Positions 12,655 to 22,401 of a stretch of 64,000 nt of DNA are shown here, piece after piece. A program made the translations under genes and the position numbers. The notes under the pieces are model-generated. The model ran no database searches. It was not told the origin of the DNA and was given only the letters and a program-made list of their open reading frames with translations. Every line of letters starts with the position of its first letter. The first letter of the stretch is position 1. Location of the stretch: assembly GCA_039720395.1 (NCBI GenBank), contig JBBPBK010000087.1, positions 62,001-126,000 of the forward strand, in the 5' to 3' direction. This DNA comes from Liquidambar formosana (lineage: Eukaryota > Streptophyta > Magnoliopsida > Saxifragales > Altingiaceae).

Positions 12655-14012
12655 TGATCGTGTCAATATCAATTACCCGTAGGATACAAAAATTTGTATA
12701 TAGTAGTAGTACGGGTGTCGTACCACAGGGACTGTACTAGGATTATTTTAATTTTGAAAACTGAATACTAAAATAATTTAAAAAGATGATTTTTGTAGTT
12801 TTGAACTCTATGTAGTGCAAGCAAAATAAATTTATATTTTCTTTAAGAAAAGAAATACTTAGGGTCTTGAATCCACCACTAATCTTGTATAAAAATGCTC
12901 TTATTATAACGTGTTTCAAAAAGTTATTATTTGGTATGAGCAAGACTCATTGTAGCTACAAGCCCAATGACATCGTCAAGAAAGGTTTATATATTTGTAA
13001 ATTAGGCATAACTCATCAAAGATATAGCATGAACCGTCTCACCTACTCTACTCTAAACTAATTTGTGAGCACGACTCATCTTGTCTAAGCATGAATCATC
13101 TTAATCTCCAAATATATATACAGTGAAAACCATTGCATAACCATTGTATTTAAAATCACAGAAATTAAACACAATTTGAGATAAAAACACTAAAACCAAT
13201 TGTTTCAATAATACAATCCCTCTAGTTATGCAATCCTCATACACAAATAATCAAATCCACAACACAATACAATAAAATACACAATACTTGATTAGGGCTT
13301 CATCTCCACCCTAAGACAAAGATTAGTTGGCCATGTAGATAACGAAGAACTAGTTTTTCCCCTTAGTCGTCTTTGTACCTCCTCTTCTCCTTTTGTTATG
13401 TGAATTCCCTTAGTATTTATAGGAGATGGGGAAAGGATCTAGCTGATCCCACAAGTCAAAAGCAATGCCCCCTTTCTTTGAATTCTTGGCTGCCCATGTT
13501 CTCACTTTGACAAATTCTGCCAGATTCAGATTTTTTTGCAAATAAGTCCACTTCCAGCTCATTTTTGACTTGGAAGACGTTTGGATCAGGAAATGCCATA
13601 TACTAAACAATTGTAGTCCTTTAAGTCTTCTTTCCGGAGCCACCAATTTCACCCAAATCGGATATGGGAATCACAAGTTATGGCCAGATTACCAAAACTT
13701 GATCAATCTGTCCAGATTTGCTGCTGAATTTGGGATCATGAATTTCTTTGCTTAACTTTGAATTTCAGCTACTCAAATCTTCAAAATTGTTGACCCAACT
13801 CTTGTTGCAGCTCCATGAAATTTTAGGCAAGTGAGAAACTCACTTTAAGTTGCATTTATTAACTTAAGTAGTCTTGATTGTCATCTTTTTGGTGTAAACT
13901 CAACAGCCCTGCAATAAATCAAAAATACTTTAAACACACAAAATTAAATATAATAAAATAACTAAAAAATATAAATTAGGGAGTAATTTTAATGAATATT
14001 TTGTGCTTATCA
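12655..14012 (-). mobile_element. Solo LTR, 1358 bp, with 5-bp target duplication TCGGG
   Basis: The segment starts TGATCGTG and ends GCTTATCA, so it has TG..CA ends. It is flanked by TCGGG on both sides (12650-12654 and 14013-14017). On the minus strand it begins TGATAAGCACAAAATATTCA, a typical plant LTR start, and has a TATAAATA box at 13414-13421, which sets the orientation. It contains no internal retrotransposon domain or PBS, so it is most simply a solo LTR inserted in the leader of element F. Short ORFs in it (for example 13410-13652 minus) have no recognisable features. Confidence 0.7.
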
Positions 14013-14017
14013 TCGGG

Positions 14018-14690
14018 CATCCTAGCTTGGGTAACCCATTGAAGGTGGAGGATATGAGGAGACCCTTGGTTTGACAAGCACGTTAAAAACATGGGTAAAT
14101 TTTTTTTTGTGTATAGTTTTTGTGTGAATGTGTGTCATGCATCGTTTTTATTTTTATTCATTAGGACTGAGTATATCTAATTGAAGGAATAAATGGTTTA
14201 GACCCATTAAAAAAAATTAAAAAAAATCAAGTTGTGTATAAAAAAAAAAATTTTAAAAAAAATGCCGTGAGGAATTTTTTTAAAAAAAATTTAAAAATTA
14301 AAAAAAAAAAATTTTCAAAAAAAAAATTCCAGAAAATTCAAAAGAAAAAAAACTTTTTTTTTTAAAAAAAAAATCAAAAAATTTTTATTTCAAAAGACAA
14401 TTCAAGAAAATTATTATTCAAAAAAAAAAAAAAAAAAAAGAGTTTTCAAAAAATTCAAAACAAAAAACAAAAATTTCCAAAATTTCAAAAAAAAAAAAAA
14501 AAAAAAAAGTCAAAAACAAATTCCTTTTTTTGCAACTCTCTGTGAATGTGTGATATGCATCATTTTTATTTTTTATTTTTTAGGATACGAGTATGGGGTG
14601 AGGCCTAATATTGTTTAAGGTCTGTTGAATTAAAGCCCTATTAAAAAAATTTAATCTTGCAAACGGTCTAAGCTTGTAAAAAAATTAGGG
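14018..14690. other. Leader-like DNA of element F with A-rich low complexity
   Basis: The bases after the solo LTR continue the sequence interrupted at 12654. A very A-rich low-complexity block (about 14205-14520) is flanked by two similar segments (about 14106-14200 and 14535-14660). Both contain TGTGAATGTGTG, an ATGCATC plus T-rich run, and TTAGGA. No gene is seen. Confidence 0.5.
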
Positions 14691-14883
14691 GTCTACTGTG
14701 TGTAACTGTTAGAAGTCCACTATGTATAGCTGTTAGGAGTTTACCGTGTGCGTTCACTGTGTGCAATCGTTAGGAGATTGCTGTTCATAGCCGTTGGGAT
14801 TACTGTCATGACCGTTAGAAGTCCACTGTTTATAGCCATTGGGGGTACTATTCCTAGCGGTTAGTGGGTTTGTTCTATAAATA
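14690..14883 (+). promoter_or_regulatory. Short degenerate repeats ending in a TATA box
   Basis: Imperfect units of about 25-30 bases carry ACTGT and TAGCCGTTAGGAGT-like motifs. They lead up to TATAAATA at 14876-14883. This looks like an LTR or retroelement promoter. The hydrophobic 73-codon ORF at 14887-15108 starts too close to the TATA box to be a convincing product of this promoter. Confidence 0.35.
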
Positions 14884-15108
14884 CCCATGGTTGTTGTTCC
14901 TGTTCACCATTGTTATTTCGAAGTCCACATCTTTGCGCATTTAACCATGCCTTCTTTAGAGTGTGTCACGTCCATCCTCTTGTACTTCATAGTCATTCTC
15001 CAAGTGATCAATTTCTGTGTGCGTGAAAGGGTTCCATGCATAGTAACGGTTCCACTTCTGGCATTTCTAGCGATGTTGCCCATGTTGATTTATTTCCTTT
15101 ATTCTTAG

Positions 15109-15435
15109 AATTTTAGGAGTTTGATTTCATGTAATGTGTTTTGATGGAGTGTAAGATTTGAGGTATGTATTCTAGTAAGTTTATGTGAATAAATGATAGT
15201 TTTCTTTTGTGTTAATCTGTTTACCTTTTGTACTCCAGTTAAAAAAAAAAGAAGGGGGGGTCATTACCATTATATTAAAAAAAAAAAAAAAAAAAGACAA
15301 AAAAAAGAAGGAAAAAAAAAAAAGAGAACTACTCAATAGTAGCATTTTGGGTAGAACTAGAGGGATTAGTTGGAGGTTGCCTTTGTGGGCTGCTCAGAAC
15401 CCTTTCTCATTCAACGATTTGATCACTAAGCTTCT
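15109..15435. other. Intergenic DNA with A/G-rich low-complexity runs
   Basis: Two purine-rich low-complexity tracts lie at about 15240-15330. Otherwise nothing is recognised. Lysine-rich ORFs across the tracts are compositional artefacts. Confidence 0.5.
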
Positions 15436-15888
15436 TCAATGCCTCGACCCTTGGCATGAGTCTGTTAGAATAGGAGTCACTATTCTTTGTAATTCTTTGT
15501 TCTCTTCTCTCAAAGCCCTCATCCTTCGATAGGCCCCATTGAGCAACCCCTGGAGACAGGTGACCTGGTCACATAGACTTTGGATTTGCACAGTTATAGT
15601 GTGCAAACGCCAAACCATGTTGGAGGTAACCGTTGTGGCCTGAGCACTGAGAGCCATGGAGTCTTTTATAACGTCCATGTCGGACCGTCCACTCAGTATT
15701 CTATTATCACGTAGAGTGATGAGTCCTTCAGCTACCACCGTTGCGTTTGCAAAATTGTATATTATAGAATCCTCAACTGTAAAGGGTTGATTTTGGATAT
15801 TTCGAAACCTTGGGTGCCAGACTTCTGGTTGTATTGCTAGCATTGCGTTTAGGTCAGAACGATTTTGTGAAGCAGAAGAGGAGGCCAT
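15436..15888 (-). CDS. Antisense ORF with C-terminal coiled coil, probable extra ORF of a retroelement
   Basis: About 150 codons start at an ATG encoding MASSSASQ. The longer frame to 16077 reads into a CACTA terminus, so the upstream part is not native. The N-terminal half has no recognised motif. The C-terminal part has heptad-like leucines and charged residues (QIQSLCDQVTCLQGLL, then RALREENKELQRIV), which suggests a coiled coil. It lies on the strand opposite to element F. Tat-lineage plant retrotransposons often carry extra antisense ORFs, so this may be such an ORF of F. That is inference; it could also be unrelated. Function unknown. Confidence 0.45.
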   Translation of the reverse strand: MASSSASQNRSDLNAMLAIQPEVWHPRFRNIQNQPFTVEDSIIYNFANATVVAEGLITLRDNRILSGRSDMDVIKDSMALSAQATTVTSNMVWRLHTITVQIQSLCDQVTCLQGLLNGAYRRMRALREENKELQRIVTPILTDSCQGSRH

Positions 15889-16043
15889 GAGTTTATAAGA
15901 AAGGGATTTGGAGGAGGTGAGTTTTTTGAAGGTTAAAGGGTTAGGGAAGATTGTTTGAACACCTGCAATCAAACTCTGGTTTTTAAGAAAAACCGTCCTC
16001 ACATAAGCTAAGAATAGATTTCGATAACCAATGCACTGTTGGG

Positions 16044-16440
16044 CACTACAGCAAAATTGGGCTTTTATGGCGTGCAAAAAACGCCGTTAATGACTTTTCA
16101 CGGCGTACATTCATACGCCGTTAGGTGCAATGCTGTGGAAAGTCAAAGTTATCCACGGCGTACATTGTACGCTGTAAATAACCTTATTCACGGCATTTTA
16201 GGCACGTCGTCAATGAATTATGTACGGTATTTTGAGGCACGCCGTAAATACCTTTTAATGACATACAACTGAATGTCGTAAATACTATTTAACAACATGC
16301 ACTGGAATGCCATGAATAATGCTATCCACGGAATTTTACACATGCCGTAAATTGTTTTTAACGACATGCATCTGCGTGCCATAAAAAGTTGTTCCATGTT
16401 CTCTAAAATATGCTGTAATTGACTTTTCATGGCAGAATGG
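16044..16440 (+). mobile_element. CACTA (En/Spm-like) element terminus with subterminal repeats
   Basis: It starts CACTACAGCAAAATTGGGC. About 400 bases follow with many short copies of ACGGCGTAC and its complement (T)ACGCCGT in both orientations. A CACTA end plus dense subterminal motifs is characteristic of plant CACTA elements. The opposite end (..TAGTG) was not found with confidence in the window, so the element is truncated or its right end is lost. The 3-bp target duplication could not be confirmed. Confidence 0.7.
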
Positions 16441-18200
16441 TCTGCACGTCGTTAATTTTATTATTATTTATTTCTTAAATAGCTAGCATTCAATACACCA
16501 TGCTTCAACGACCTAAAATGCAAAACCAATAAGGTTGAAATGGCTGGGCATTTGTAGCTAGCTGTAGCAATACTAATAATCTGATAGAAATCTTACATAC
16601 AAACTAAAAAAAGAGGAGTTCCTTATTTCATTAAACCCCACATGAAATGAGTATTAATTAGAAATTGAAGAAAAAGAAAGAAAGGAATATCCAATAGTCA
16701 AGTAGTTCCCAAAAGATCATTCATCAAAATCATTTTTTCCAAAGTGAATTCAAAATCAAAAGTCACGAAACAACTATCGATACCTATGATTTGAACCCAA
16801 TTCAACAAACATTTAGGCATCCAACCATAAAGTTTAAGTATTGTTTGTCTACTGAACTAACAAAATTTATATAATGTCAAAATAAAGTTCAAAAAGGGAG
16901 AATGTACGTATAATATCAAAACATCCAACACTGTCGCCGTCACCCACTAGCCCCCAACACTAATCCTCAAGCTCAACTAGAAGACCTGCTAAGATGCTCA
17001 AACCAAATGTCCCTGAAACAGACAAAGAACAAAATATTTTTTTGTTAGGGGTGGAAAGAAATATTAATCATATTACTAAACTAGTGAACATCAAAGAACA
17101 CATAAACTAAAGAATGGATATAAGCACTACTAATATTAGTCAAAAGAAAATCACAAGACTCGATCAAAAAGAAAAAGAATAGTTCACCAATTCCTAACAC
17201 TTATAGAGCATACAAATAAAATCTAGCATTAATGAATTAGAATACGCAGTAAGCAAAAGTAAAAGAAGCTAGCTTTAAGAATTTGTACACTACTACAATA
17301 GTTTCTTAATAGTAGAACTTGTAAAATGCGTCTAACAACCCAATTGTAGGGTTTTTCTAAGACCAAAACCAATTGTAAGTATCTCTCTCCATTAAAGCAT
17401 GAAGAGATATTTTCACATGCGTGTGTGTGCGGAGTTACAATTGAGCTCACTGATGATACCACCAGGCTAAGACAACAGTAATTCATGAAGAGATGTTTCG
17501 CCAAAAGAAAATTCATGAAGAGACTACTCTAAGATCCCCTATGCCGGTCGAAGTATTTGCCTTTTTTACTTCTCTTTGCAAGCATTCAACTCACCCAATT
17601 AAGATTTCACATAAAACAAAATTTTTTTTTGCCAATGTATCATTTTCTGCTAGTTTCTTCATTGAACAAAAGCCTATCGATCCGATAAGACATTTTAGCA
17701 AGCTAAAGCCTAACTTTGAAAAATTCATACATGAGAGTTTCCTATCCAAGTTTTTCTATTTCTCATAAAAGTGCCTTTTAACCTTACACAAATCATAATT
17801 ATCCTAGCATAGTTGTACTTAGACCTACAATTACCAGTTTACTTTAACCTTATCAAAAAAATAAAAAATAAAAAATATCAATTTACTTCAAATTTCAAAT
17901 AAAAAAACAAGAATATTTTTTAAATTTTACATCTGTTGCTATAACAGTAAGGTGTGGCTTCTCCATAATATGTAGGATAATAATTTCTGAGACATAAGGT
18001 CTAATGTAAACCCCAAAAAGGATGAAAAAAATAAGATCTATGAGTTTTTTGAAATATCTAAGGATGGTGTAGATGACCCAAGCAATCGGATTAAGGCTTT
18101 GCGGTGTTGATGATCCGCCTATTCTCTGTATTAAGATACAACAGTTATAGGTTTTTAATCTTCTTCTTTTTTTGTTATGGTTTTATTATGTTGATACATT
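16441..18200. other. Unassigned AT-rich DNA, possibly CACTA interior
   Basis: No ORF here has recognisable domain features. The short ORFs at 17229-17516 and 17493-17768 have no coding-like motifs. The region may be the interior of the CACTA element, but nothing proves it. Confidence 0.4.
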
Positions 18201-18290
18201 GGTAGGGCCCATTGCTTGGTGCGATGGTAAAAGCATCGAGCTGCCAAGCACGAAGGCATGACTTGGGGTCTTGTATTAAACACAAAAAAA
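18201..18290 (+). mobile_element. tRNA-derived SINE-like fragment
   Basis: GCTTGGTGCGATGGTAAAAG resembles a pol III A box in a tRNA-like context. It is followed about 35 bases later by GGCATGACTTGGGGTC, a degraded B-box-like segment, and then by an A-rich tract. This is the order found in plant SINE heads. Target duplications were not identified. Confidence 0.4.
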
Positions 18291-18319
18291 GGAGGGGGGG
18301 TTGGTGTTAGGAATTTAGT

Positions 18320-18460
18320 AAGGGTGCAAATCGGTTCGTAATTCGATACTATAGGTCCCGAATTGATATCAAAAAGACCATTTTGATCATTTCAAACCAG
18401 TTAATACCAATCGTATTATTTTGCCTTGTTTGTTAAAAACAACAAACATTTATCATGTTT
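18320..18460 (+). repeat. Dispersed repeat, diverged copy
   Basis: Begins GGGTGCAAATCGGTTCG and shares ordered blocks with the repeat at 1013-1140 (CCCGAATTG, AAAGACCATTTT, AACCAGTTA). The stretch from 18460 to 18704 shows only simple TAAA repeats and no recognised feature. Confidence 0.45.
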
Positions 18461-18704
18461 TTGTTATGTTAAAGTAATCATTATATCTACTTGTTAGAAT
18501 AATTGTTGTTATTTTAGTCTCCTGTAGTATGTAATTATTGCTAGTTGTTAAAATTATGGCTTTCATGTGTTTCATGTTTTAGATAAAAAATAAATAAATA
18601 AATAAATAAAAAAAGCTTAAGGTCCTGTACTACTGAGTGTAGTTTGTTAATGGTATTAGAGCGTAGGACTTAATAGCTTTTAATTGTAGTCTAATTGAGC
18701 CTGT

Positions 18705-20529
18705 TTCATCAGATACTGTCGGCAAAAGGCAGTGTATTCTATGAGAGGGGAGGTGAATCCCTCAGCATCCCAACCCCTTAGAGCTTCTTCTAGTTCATCC
18801 CCCATTAGGTGGCTAGTATGCCTCATGTCCTTTGGTGGCATGGAAGGTGTCACAGCTGCATTCATGTTTCCATGGACTTGTCTCAGGACTCGCTCCCCAA
18901 GATACCAGCATCTACCTGTGGGGCCTTCAAAGAGGACCCTTTTGCTTGTCAACTCCAAACAAGAGGAGTACTTCTCGGGCAGCCTATGCTCCCATAGCCT
19001 CCATGGATCCCATTCCACCTGTTGAGTTTAAAATGAGAAATAAGAAAGAAAATATAAAAAGATAAAAAGAGAAAGAAAGATTTTACCATGTCAGCAGTCA
19101 AGCTGGCAAGGTATGCCCTTGCATGGGCATAATCATGTTGGTTGGAGGCTTTTGTAGCCAAGCAAGATGGGGCGTAATTCTAGAGGATGGGCTATGACAT
19201 GGCATCACTAGCAAGAGTTGGGCGACACATGTTCAGGTATTCGTAGTACCATATCTGTGGAAAATCATTCAAATAGAGGAAATCATGTATGTGTTAAGTT
19301 TCGGGAAATAATAGAGAATTGAATGTTCTTTGTTACCTCCCAAACGAAAGGAAGTCCCCCAAAGTTCTTTGCAACTCCTCGGGACATGTCAGTCATGGAG
19401 CGATACATGGTTGCAAAAGCAGTTCCACCCCAATTGTATCTCCCAATTTTGTTCACATCTTCCATGCTAGGTAGCAACTCTAGTCGAGCCATGTCATTGG
19501 TGCCCGCAAAGAAAGTACATGAAATCATGTAGAGCAAGAAAGCTCTCACAATGTATTGGGGATCCGTCCCATCACTCTCTTCCACAATGGAAAAGGTGTT
19601 GTAGAGCCAAGTACGGCACACACCTTTTGGGCTTAACTCCGCTTCCACCCCGAGTAGAGCTACTATGTAGTCCTGATCCATGTTGGCTTGTTCGTAGTAT
19701 TCCAAGCGCTTGCCCTTCAAGCTTAACCCAGTTATCATGTTGAAGTCCTTAGGAGTCATGGTCATCTCCCCGAAGCTGAAATGGAAAGTGTTGGTGGTAT
19801 CCCACCATAGCTCTGTCAAGGCAAACAATGCTTGCCTATCCCATTGCTCATTCCATAGAGCATCTAGGAAGGGCCCAAAACCCGCCTTCTTTATTATCTT
19901 GCGAGCACGTGGTTGGGCATGTTCCATATGTCTCCACCAGGAGATGAGCCCCTTCATTGATGTCCTTGTGCGGAGACTTTGGAAATCGGGCTATTTCAAA
20001 GGATTGTGTATTGAGTTAGCATTGAAAACATAGAGATATTGGGCATACATTGATAATTGATTTCAAATGGTTTTCCAAAAGTTTTAAAATATGGGTTTTG
20101 ATTCATGAAGTGAATTAGAAATGAATGCCCATGACTTTGTGTATTCAAATTCATTGATTTTGTAAGGATTGAACATGGTTTTGTCTTTCGGGCATTTTAT
20201 CGAACACTTGGCGGGCATCGTTTCTCAAGCATTGGGAAACAAGCTTTTTGTACATTCAATCCTTGCCAAATCAATGAACTTGGCTTAACAATGATAGAAA
20301 CAATCAAAAGAAGATCATGGGAATGCATTTTATCTAACAAAAATCAAGATTTCAAGATAAACATGTTAAGTTGGGAAGAACTAACCTCATGTTGGGAATG
20401 GAGGTATGAGAGATGCTTCTTGGGTTCAAGCAATACCTTGTCTTGGGATTCATCATAGATTGATGCCTTGTATGTATTCTTGATCACATAGTATGGATAC
20501 TTGATGTTGGAATCATTGCTAGAAGCCAT
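18705..20529 (-). pseudogene. Antisense PMD-like gene of element C, exons 1-4 (broken)
   Basis: Four exons can be read on the minus strand: 20529-20386 (ATG at MASSNDSN), 19990-19337, 19254-19087 and 19018 to the truncation at about 18705. Donors GTTAGT, GTAACA and GTAAAA and the matching AG acceptors are present. The complete exons are 144, 654 and 168 bases, all multiples of three. Exon 2 is fully open and carries the plant mobile domain signature around TFHFSFGEMTMTPKDF and MITGLSLKG. Exon 3 has two TAG stops relative to element A (one at a Trp codon, one at a Gln codon). The 3' exons are lost at 18705. PMD proteins are plant nuclear or TE-associated proteins; here the gene lies antisense inside a retrotransposon. 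Confidence 0.7.
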
Positions 20530-20827
20530 TGATGATGGTTGAGCTCGTATGTGAGAAAAATGGGTTTGATAAGAAAGATGATGAATTTGATCTTGTAAGT
20601 TGATGATTGATGCTTGTTTTTGTTGTTGAATGACTTGTTCTTGATGCTATTTCATGCACACCACTTGAATTGAAAGTGAAACTTTGAATGAGAATGTGTG
20701 TGTGAGTGTTTGGAGAAGATGAAATGAGTTTCTAGAGAGAGAAACTCTCAATTTTCGAAATGGGAAGAGTGTGAGCATGAATGGGGGGGTCAAGGGTTTA
20801 AAAACCCTCAAAACTGGAGACACCAGC

Positions 20828-20905
20828 CTCGGGTAATCACCCAGCCTGGGGCGGCAAGCCGCCTGGGCTTGGGTGGCAACCCACCTGCAGCCAGGTGGTC
20901 AACCC
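20828..20905. promoter_or_regulatory. GC-rich palindrome variant upstream of antisense PMD gene (C)
   Basis: A diverged form of the LTR palindrome: CTCGGGTAATCACCC, then GGGGCGGCAAGCCGCCTGGG, then CCAGGTGGTCAACCC. It lies about 300 bases upstream of the ATG at 20529 on the minus strand. A TTTAAA-like motif lies between them. Confidence 0.6.
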
Positions 20906-21059
20906 CCTTGCTCGCTCCGCTTCGCTCGTTTGGCCTTTGCTCGCCTATTCGTGCTTTTGAACCCTCTTTGAGATGCAATCCCAAGCATGTTTTGAGTTAA
21001 AAAATGAGTGAATACCTTGACATTGTTTAGCATGAAATGTTTTGAAATGGATTGCATTG

Positions 21060-22230
21060 GTGGCCCTTGTGTGGGCATGGCATGCTAGTAGGGTTGAACA
21101 ACCCTCTCTATACATATGATTTTTGATCATTAGGGATGAATTCCCTCCTATGTCACTATGATTCGTTGTTATTTGGGATAAAGATACTTTCCCTTTGGGC
21201 ATGTGAATGTTCGTTTTCATGAGATGAGTATGTCTCCTATGTGAGTTGATGTTTGAGTTGAGGCATGAATAGCCTCCATGTGAGATGACTTGGTGAACTC
21301 GTTGAGTGTTGGTAAGTAGAAGCTTACCTTTGTCTTGATGACTTAGTGAGAGAAAGATGCAATCTTTCTCATGTTATGTGCTTACCTCGATAGCTTGAAA
21401 GATGCAATCTTTCCCATGATTTGTGTGTACCTTGATGGTTTGAATATGAGAAGGACGTGATCTTTCTCACACTATGTGTTCACCTTTAGAAGTTTGATAT
21501 GAGAAGGATGCAATCTTTCTCATGTCACATGTTTACCTTGATAGTTCGAAAAATGCAATCTTTCCCGTGGTATGTGTTTACCTTGATGATTTGAGCAAGA
21601 GAAGGATGTGATCTTTCTCGTGTTATGTGATTACCTTGACATTTGAATGATAACCTTGATGGTTTGAACATGAGAGGGACGCAATCTTTCTCGTGTTACA
21701 TGATAACCTTGATGATTTGAATATGAGAAGGATGTATCTTCCTCATGTTTTGAGATAGCCTTGATGGCATAGTTTTACCTCGTATTATTCACCAGAGCCA
21801 CTGGTGTAGTATGGGAAGACCTTTCATCGAACGCAGATTCGATGTAAGCTATGGATACCTCGTATTATTCACCAAAGCCATTGGTGTAGTATGGGAAGAC
21901 CTTTCATCGAACGTAGATTCGGTGTAAGCTATGGATACCTTGTATTATCCACCGGAGCCATTGGTGTAGTATGGGAAGACCTTTCATCGAACGCAGATTC
22001 GGTGTAAGCTATGGATACCTCGTATTATTCACCAGAGCCACTGGTGTAGTATGGGAAGACCTTCCATCGAACGCAAATTCGGTGTAAGCTATGGATACCT
22101 CGTATTATTCACCAGTGCAACTGGTGTAGCATGAGAAGACCTTTCATCAAACGTAGTTTGATGAAAGCTGTGGATACCTCATCTCGTCCCCTAGTGAAAC
22201 TGGTATACAGTATGAGAAGAGTTCTGTAGA
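21060..22230. repeat. Hairpin array in 3' region of element C
   Basis: A run of short inverted repeats. Examples are AGGGTTG/CAACCCT, GGTAAG/CTTACC (21311-21328) and GAGAAAGAT/ATCTTTCTC (21350-21370, loop GCA), followed by several GAAAGAT/ATCTTTC-type variants. From 21781 an 80-bp tandem repeat of five units follows. Each unit has two hairpins: CACCAG/CTGGTG or CACCAA/TTGGTG, and CATCGAA/TTCGATG. A later one is CATCAAAC/GTTTGATG. Stem changes are often matched on both sides. No protein is encoded. Confidence 0.75.
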
Positions 22231-22401
22231 ACTTATGAGGAGTACCTTTGTGTTTGTGTATAATGAATTCTAAGAATTTAATGATATGATCGCTGTCTTT
22301 TCCCCCAGTGGGTGTTGATGAAATCAATTCCCCGGGCAAAAATGGGTTGTTCTTTTGGTTATTGGTTCGCAAGTGAAACTTGCTCACCAATGAGGGGCTT
22401 C

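Noticed and set aside
14887..15108. Hydrophobic 73-codon ORF
   Set aside because: It begins only a few bases after the TATA box, so the start codon would lie upstream of the expected transcription start.
15209..15532. Lysine-rich 107-codon ORF
   Set aside because: Encoded by purine-rich low-complexity DNA.
18732..19025. Plus-strand ORFs over the PMD exons
   Set aside because: They run opposite to exons with consistent splice sites and PMD motifs, so they are shadows.
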